Shown: one piece after another, positions 59,490 to 64,000 of the stretch
How the letters are laid out: each line of letters opens with the position of its first letter
Numbering within the stretch: position 1 is the stretch's first letter
Origin: Nocardia vaccinii NBRC 15922
GTDB lineage: Bacteria; Actinomycetota; Actinomycetes; Mycobacteriales; Mycobacteriaceae
Direction of reading: 5' to 3'
Length of the DNA: 64,000 nucleotides
Assembly: GCF_001613305.1 (NCBI RefSeq)
Contig: NZ_BDCC01000033.1
Coordinates: 248,001-312,000, forward strand
Notes under the pieces: generated by a model
Told to the model about the DNA's origin: nothing
The model's database searches: none
Seen by the model: only the letters and a program-made list of their open reading frames with translations
Position numbers and translations under genes: made by a program

Positions 59490-60227
59490 TCACGCCTCCG
59501 GGCGGCGTATCGCGTGGTCGGGGAGCGGTCCGGGAGCGTGCTCTTCGGGTAGGTCGATCGGCCCGACGAATCGGTCACCACCGATGCTCTCCACCGACGG
59601 CCACAGGAACGCGGTGAGCCGGTCGACGAATTCGGCGCGGTCGCGGACCGGATCGCGGCCCCAATCCTCGGCCGACATGAGGATCGCGCCGATGGTCGCG
59701 CTGGCCCAGACCCGGGCCAGCGCCGGGTCCGCGTCGACCGTGCGCAGGATCGATTCGAAGACCTCGGTGGCCCATTCGGACAAGCGGGCGAACAGGGGAC
59801 GGTGGTGGCCGATGGCGCCCGCGCCGGGCTCGCCGGTTTCGTCGGATTGCAGGCGTTGCATCAGCAGGTGGTGCAGATTGGGGTCGGCGTCGACGAAATC
59901 GCAGACCAATGCCACGATCGCGCGCAACAGCTCGCGAACCGGCCGTGGCTGGGCCAGAATCGCGTCGGCGGCGGCGAGCAGACCGTCCATATGCCGTTCG
60001 GCGAGCGCGTCGACCAGGGCGGGCATATCCGGGAAGACCGCGTAAACCGCGGTGCGGGCATATCCGGCTTCGACCGCGACCTGGGCGAAAGTGATCGGTG
60101 TGCCGGACTCGGCCACGACGCGTTCGGCGGCGTCCAGGATCTCCGCGCGGCGGACGGCGGGATCCCGCGACGGACCGCGTGGGCGCCCCCGTGGACGGCG
60201 CGGTTCGCTCGGTGTATCCCTTGTCAC
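59490..60227 (-). CDS. TetR-family repressor divergent from P450
   Basis: A 245-residue TetR regulator with a basic N-terminal arm (RRPRGRPRGPSRD), HTH at residues ~28-72 (ITFAQVAVEAGYARTAVYAV) and a TetR_C_33-type ligand domain. The divergent P450 gene starts 55 bp away and a GTACA-AGG-TGTAC palindrome lies between, so the regulator most probably controls the P450 in response to its substrate. Confidence 0.92.
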   Translation of the reverse strand: MTRDTPSEPRRPRGRPRGPSRDPAVRRAEILDAAERVVAESGTPITFAQVAVEAGYARTAVYAVFPDMPALVDALAERHMDGLLAAADAILAQPRPVRELLRAIVALVCDFVDADPNLHHLLMQRLQSDETGEPGAGAIGHHRPLFARLSEWATEVFESILRTVDADPALARVWASATIGAILMSAEDWGRDPVRDRAEFVDRLTAFLWPSVESIGGDRFVGPIDLPEEHAPGPLPDHAIRRPEA

Positions 60228-60247
60228 ACTGCCATTCTACCGGTAAT

Positions 60248-60260
60248 GTACAAGGTGTAC
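60248..60260. promoter_or_regulatory. TetR operator at the P450 promoter
   Basis: GTACAAGGTGTAC: 5-bp arms GTACA/TGTAC around a 3-base centre, 21 bp before the P450 start and 21 bp before the tetR start. Confidence 0.65.
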
Positions 60261-60281
60261 TTTTAATTGAAAGGCTCGCTC

Positions 60282-61739
60282 ATGGTCAGTGTCGACAGTG
60301 CGGAACGGGAAAATCTCGGACTTCTGCAGATTCCGGACCAGCATCCGATCGACCGGATCCTACGTCTGCTCCCGTCCCGCGAACTGTCGCTCGCCGCCCC
60401 ACCCGAGGGGAGTGGGCATCTGACCGTGCGCGGCGATGTGGGGCTGCCGTATCTGGGCCGAGCGCTGCAATATCTGCGCTGGGGCACCGCGGAGATCATG
60501 GACCGGTACAACCGCTACGGTCCGGTCAGTTACAACAAGGCGCTGGGTATCGACCGGGTGCTGGTCGCCGGTCCCGAGGCCGTGGACGAGGTGATCGGCA
60601 AGCGCCGCAACGACTTCGGACAGGGCTGGGACTACTTCATCGGCCCGTTCTTCCATCGCGGACTACTGTTGCTCGAGTTCGACGAGCACATGTACCACCG
60701 CCGGATCATGCAGCAGGCATTCACTCGCGACCGGCTGGTTTCCTATCTGGCGCAGCTGGCCCCGGCCGTCGACAACGCGATCGCGCGATGGGTGCCCGCG
60801 GGTGCGGACGGTGCGCGGGTGGAGCTGTATCCGACGGTGAAGGATCTGGCGCTGGAGACCGCCAGCGAGGTCTTCATGGCCGCGGATCCCGGACCCGAAC
60901 GTCGTCGCCTGGGCGCCGCGTTCGTGGATTGCACCCATGCGGCGCTCTCGGTCGTGCGACAGCCGCTGCCGGGCACCGCGTGGCGAGCCGCAGTGCGGGG
61001 GCGCAAGGTGCTCGAGGCGTATTTCGAGCGCATGCTGCCGGAGAAGAGGCGTTCGGACACACCGGATTTCTTCTCCGCGCTGTGTCATGCCCGCACCGAG
61101 GACGGCGAGCAGTTCAGCGATGCCGACGTGGTCAACCACATGATCTTCCTGATCATGGCCGCGCACGACACCACGACCACGACGGCCACCGCGGCCGCCT
61201 ACTATCTGGGCCACCATCCGGAATGGCAGGAGCGGGTGCGGGCCGAGGTGCTGGCGTTGTACGAGCGGACCAACGGCGCGCCGCCGACCATCGCCGATCT
61301 GGACGAGTTGCACGATCTGGAGCTGGTCATCAAGGAGAGCCTGCGCCTGGTGCCGCCGGTGCCGGGACTGGTGCGTCGCTCGGTCCGTGATACCGAGATC
61401 GCGGGTCACTACATTCCGGCCGGTACGCATATCGACGTGGCCTACGGAATCAACCACCTGCTGCCCGAATTCTGGTCCAACCCGGCAGTTTTCGATCCGG
61501 AACGGTTCGCCGAACACCGCCGCGAGGACAAATCCCACCGGCTGGCCTGGATGCCCTTCGGCGCGGGCGCGCACAAGTGCATCGGCATGCACTTCGGCAT
61601 GCTGGAGGTCAAGGTCGTCCTCGCCGCCATGGTCCGCGAATACGAGTGGCTGATCCCCGAAAGCTACCTGATGCCTTGGGGATTCAATACCATTCCGTTC
61701 CCGCGCGACGGCGCGCCCATGCACCTGCGCCGGCGCTGA
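60282..61739 (+). CDS. Cytochrome P450
   Basis: A 485-residue P450 with an intact I-helix oxygen-activation motif (MAAHDTTTTT), ExxR (KESLR), the PERF-like DPERFAEHR, and the haem ligand loop FGAGAHKCIGMHFG with Cys433. It is longer than most actinobacterial P450s (~400) with extra N-terminal residues, and resembles the CYP51/CYP136/CYP138-like sterol- or lipid-active group in overall layout (family inference). It needs separate ferredoxin and reductase partners not seen here. ATG at 60282 with GAAAGG 7 bases upstream. Controlled by the divergent TetR. Confidence 0.94.
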   Translation: MVSVDSAERENLGLLQIPDQHPIDRILRLLPSRELSLAAPPEGSGHLTVRGDVGLPYLGRALQYLRWGTAEIMDRYNRYGPVSYNKALGIDRVLVAGPEAVDEVIGKRRNDFGQGWDYFIGPFFHRGLLLLEFDEHMYHRRIMQQAFTRDRLVSYLAQLAPAVDNAIARWVPAGADGARVELYPTVKDLALETASEVFMAADPGPERRRLGAAFVDCTHAALSVVRQPLPGTAWRAAVRGRKVLEAYFERMLPEKRRSDTPDFFSALCHARTEDGEQFSDADVVNHMIFLIMAAHDTTTTTATAAAYYLGHHPEWQERVRAEVLALYERTNGAPPTIADLDELHDLELVIKESLRLVPPVPGLVRRSVRDTEIAGHYIPAGTHIDVAYGINHLLPEFWSNPAVFDPERFAEHRREDKSHRLAWMPFGAGAHKCIGMHFGMLEVKVVLAAMVREYEWLIPESYLMPWGFNTIPFPRDGAPMHLRRR

Positions 61740-61869
61740 ACGTCATCCCACCAGCCACGAGAAGGGTAACCGTCACCTGAGTTCCGCCCACCCCCGACAA
61801 CTCTGAAGGCCGTGGCCCGGGTCGATTCTGGACTGACCGGAGCGGAGGAGCGAAGCGGAGGCCGAAAAT

Positions 61870-62760
61870 TCAGCTTCTGCCGCTGAGCAGGATCTTGGCG
61901 ACCTGAGTGGTGGTCTTCTCGCCGTCGTCGTAGCCGCCCTTGTCGCCCAGGTCGTTCATGACGGCCAGGGTGTAGCGCTCGCCGGGGCCGGCGAAACCGA
62001 CCGAGTTGACCACCCAGCCGCTGCGCTCTTGGGACCAGCCGTTCTTCAGGCCCGGATTCATCGCCGCGCCCGCGCCCCAGACGCCCCAGTGCTGGTTGGT
62101 GTCGACCTTGCGCATGCGGTCGACCAGGTAGTCGCGGTCGGCGGGGTTCATGTGGTCCAGGACGTTGGACATCAGCCGGTCCAGGTCCGCGGCGGTGCAC
62201 TTCTGGAAACCCCAGTCCGGGAAGACCTTCCCGGCGGGGGTCGGCTGCGGGGCGAGGCCGGTCATGCCGTTGGCGCGGAAGGCGTTGTTGAAGGCCCGGT
62301 GATCGGGTCCGGCGAATTTGGTCCAGAGGATGTCGGCGGCGTTGTCGTTGGAGGTGGCCAGCATGGACTCGAGCAGTGCGCGATCCTGCGGGGTGATGAC
62401 GATCGCGCCGACGCGCTGCCGGTTGATCAGGTCCTCGGCGATGGCGAGTTTGATCGTGGAGGCGGTCCAGATCGGCGTATTGGCATTGCCGTTGCTGTAC
62501 ACCGCGCCGGTTTTCCGGTCGCGCACAACGTAACCCGTGACGCCGGGCCGCCCGGACAGATAGGAGTTGACCTGCGCGATGCGCTGGCTCATATCGCAGT
62601 CGAAGCCGTTGACACAGCCTTGGACGCGAATCGGGAACGCCGCGGCGGGGGCCGGGTGCACGGCCGGTGCGGTGGCCATCAGGCCGGCGGCGAGGACGCA
62701 GGCGCCGACGGCCATGCGTGAGGGACGAGTAGCGCGCGAGGCGGAACGGGGATAACGCAC
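61870..62760 (-). CDS. Secreted beta-lactamase-fold serine hydrolase
   Basis: A 296-residue exported protein (GTG at 62760 with AAGGTG upstream). The signal peptide is basic then hydrophobic (MAVGACVLAAGLMATAPAV), cleavage near PAAA. The beta-lactamase/PBP fold shows a nucleophile SxxK (ASTIKLA) and an SDN-like SNDN, but the third KTG motif reads KNGW. It resembles the class-A-like, DD-peptidase-like proteins of actinobacteria (PBP4*-type). Penicillin hydrolysis or a cell-wall peptidase role are both possible. BlaI and M56 genes are 26 kb away, too far to suggest direct coupling. Confidence 0.85.
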   Translation of the reverse strand: MRYPRSASRATRPSRMAVGACVLAAGLMATAPAVHPAPAAAFPIRVQGCVNGFDCDMSQRIAQVNSYLSGRPGVTGYVVRDRKTGAVYSNGNANTPIWTASTIKLAIAEDLINRQRVGAIVITPQDRALLESMLATSNDNAADILWTKFAGPDHRAFNNAFRANGMTGLAPQPTPAGKVFPDWGFQKCTAADLDRLMSNVLDHMNPADRDYLVDRMRKVDTNQHWGVWGAGAAMNPGLKNGWSQERSGWVVNSVGFAGPGERYTLAVMNDLGDKGGYDDGEKTTTQVAKILLSGRS

Positions 62761-62895
62761 GGTGCAACACCTTAGACAGACAACTGCGTCCGACGCACGT
62801 CTTGAGGTCTGCCGCACATTGTGCTAGACCGCCGCGACCCTTGTCTCGCAGCGCATTTCGGCCACGGTCCGGTCCGGAACGGGCGGCGGTGCGCC

Positions 62896-63102
62896 TCAGC
62901 GGAAGGCGGCGAGCAGTTCCTCGACACTGCGGCCGTTGAGCCGGTAGCAGTGCGAAAAGGCCTCGGTGTGCCGGTCGCGAGGCCAGGAGTTCAGCACGAT
63001 CGCGCGGCCGTAGTGGCGTGAATTGACCAGTTCCCAGCGGTCACCCATGCGGCGAACCGTGAACCCGGATCTGGGTACGAGGGGAATCACCGACGCAGAC
63101 AT
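62896..63102 (-). CDS. Conserved small actinobacterial protein of 68 residues
   Basis: A 68-residue soluble protein: SASVIPLVPRSGFTVRRMGD, then GRAIVLNSWPRDRHTEAFSH and a VEELLAAF helix. Mixed alpha/beta composition with a single Cys; no membrane segment. It resembles short proteins of unknown function widespread in Nocardia and Rhodococcus, but I cannot name the family. GAAAGG lies about 13 bases before the ATG, a wide spacing. It is divergent from recC across 526 bp. Confidence 0.7.
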   Translation of the reverse strand: MSASVIPLVPRSGFTVRRMGDRWELVNSRHYGRAIVLNSWPRDRHTEAFSHCYRLNGRSVEELLAAFR

Positions 63103-63628
63103 TTACCGAACCAGCCTTTCGAAACCGCTTCTCCCGTTGCCTCCCCGCAGAGCACTGTGGCACATCGCGCACGGTCCACCGAGGTGACACGCGGTGGCGA
63201 ATCCCGGTCGATGCGCGGATTCGCCGTCGCGCGCGGATCCGCTTGTGTTGCTGTGAATTTGGTATATATCGAGAATTGCGGACAATGTGGTGTTCAGCAC
63301 TGTTCGCTGTAAAGTAGCCACTGATCGGCTGTCATCGCGGGGTCGGATTCGGGGTCGATGTGATCGTCGGCGTGTCCGGATGGTCACGGTGTGTCGGGCC
63401 CGGGTCGGGCTCGGCCGGGTGCACGATTGACGGGACCGGATTCCTGGTCTCGGTCCCTCACCCGCGGTTCGCCGCGGGGCGGGTGCGAACCGTCCGGGTG
63501 CGGGGCCTCGTGGGCGGCGCGATCGCGGGCGGTAATGTCGCGTGGTCGATCGGCAGGTGGCCGGGCCGAGACACAGTTCACCGGGTCGCGGTGTCGCAGG
63601 CCGCGCGGAAGAGATGGAGAGGCGGTCC
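63103..63628. other. 526-bp divergent intergenic region with an A/T-rich core
   Basis: No supported gene. A core at about 63245-63320 (TTTGGTATATATCGAGAATT and flanks) is much A/T-richer than its surroundings and is probably the divergent promoter region of recC and the 68-residue gene. Frames open here on both strands are Arg/Pro-rich and look non-coding. Confidence 0.5.
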
Positions 63629-64000
63629 ATGGCGCTGCACATCCACCGGGCCGAACGGGCGGACACCCTGGCCGGTGAGCTCGCGTCGGTGCTGGCCCAG
63701 CCGCTCGACGATCCGTTCGCGGCGGAAGTGCTCACCGTCGGTGCGAAAGGGGTGGAGCGGTGGCTGACGCAGCGGCTGGCCGGGGTGCTCGGCGCGAGCG
63801 GCGGTGACGGGGTCTGTGCGAACGTGCGATTCACGTCCGTGGCCGCGCTGACCGCTGATGCGCTCGGCGCGGCGAGCGGTATCGCCGCCGATGCCGACCC
63901 GTGGGCGTCCGAGCGCATGGTGTGGTCACTGCTGCGGGTGCTCGACGCATCGGTAGGCCAGGCGTGGTGTGCGGTTCCGGCGCGGCATCTCGGTGCGGAC
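63629..64000 (+). CDS. recC: Exodeoxyribonuclease V gamma subunit (5' part)
   Basis: The first 124 codons of RecC; the gene continues beyond the window. LHIHRAERADTLAGELASVL and FAAEVLTVGAKGVERWLTQRL (key part VGAKGVERWLTQRL) and GDGVCANVRF are strongly conserved at the RecC N-terminus, where they line the inactive helicase domain. RecBCD resects double-strand breaks. ATG at 63629 with GGAGAGGCGG upstream. recB and recD are presumably downstream. Confidence 0.94.
   Translation, partial: MALHIHRAERADTLAGELASVLAQPLDDPFAAEVLTVGAKGVERWLTQRLAGVLGASGGDGVCANVRFTSVAALTADALGAASGIAADADPWASERMVWSLLRVLDASVGQAWCAVPARHLGAD

Noticed and set aside
61870..62760. Beta-lactamase gene as the target of the BlaI/M56 pair
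   Set aside because: It is 26 kb away, its third motif is KNG rather than KTG, and no BlaI palindrome was seen at its start.
63103..63918. 271-codon minus-strand frame opposite recC
   Set aside because: Ser/Arg/Pro-rich shadow of recC and the intergenic region.

Overview
The window is GC-rich chromosomal DNA from a mycolic-acid actinobacterium, most probably a Nocardia or a close relative. The evidence is content and order. It carries a WhiB protein, an F420-type nitroreductase, GuaB1, malate synthase G, urease without ureE and type II NADH dehydrogenase, and the backbone from the VWA protein through glcB, two CNNM proteins, guaB1, the M56/BlaI pair, a PaaI thioesterase, ureABC-FGD and ndh follows the order I remember for M. 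tuberculosis Rv1836c to Rv1854c. I see no tRNA, rRNA, insertion sequence, prophage or CRISPR array.

Layout. (1) 1-5.2 kb is the 3' part of an MSMEG_0565-0569 / Nit1C-type cluster: FAD oxidoreductase end, radical SAM enzyme, fused GNAT/AIR-synthase-like protein, a nitrilase-fold protein that has lost its catalytic Cys, and a GT4 glycosyltransferase. An 18-copy, 17-bp tandem repeat sits inside it. (2) 5.3-12.6 kb has a VWA membrane protein, a small-ORF/HNH/whiB unit, a secreted lipase, a phosphate transporter behind a PHO-box-like repeat, and a second lipase. (3) 12.7-17.6 kb has glcB, a 33-codon gene with its own terminator, and a DUF305/LVIVD pair. (4) 18-27 kb is a run of small units: acyl-ACP thioesterase, a TfoX_C fusion protein, LysR with an amino-acid dehydrogenase, a DUF302 / Cys-rich / AhpD-like operon behind CsoR-type palindromes, aldo/keto reductase with TetR, and an F420 enzyme. 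(5) 27-36 kb has CNNM transporters, guaB1, a J-like protein, a DEAD helicase and the M56/BlaI pair. (6) 36-47.5 kb has an IdeR-box gene and urease, with ureABC separated from ureFGD by about 5.4 kb of unrelated genes. (7) 47.6-56.9 kb is a sugar or sugar-acid catabolic and uptake locus under a GntR regulator whose 15-bp operator recurs at both ends. (8) 57-64 kb has ndh, TetR with a P450, a beta-lactamase-like protein and the start of recC.

How the genes work together. Urease subunits and their nickel-insertion factors remain near each other despite the insertion. The sugar locus holds import (binding protein, permease, single-domain ATPase), anomer conversion (mutarotase), oxidation (Zn dehydrogenase), lactone opening (SMP-30) and dehydration (enolase superfamily), but no recognisable aldolase. 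Regulator/target pairs with visible palindromes are common (TetR x3, GntR, BlaI, CsoR-like, IdeR). Several very short genes (23-58 codons) with good ribosome-binding sites are listed. All family assignments come from reading motifs by eye; no searches were run.
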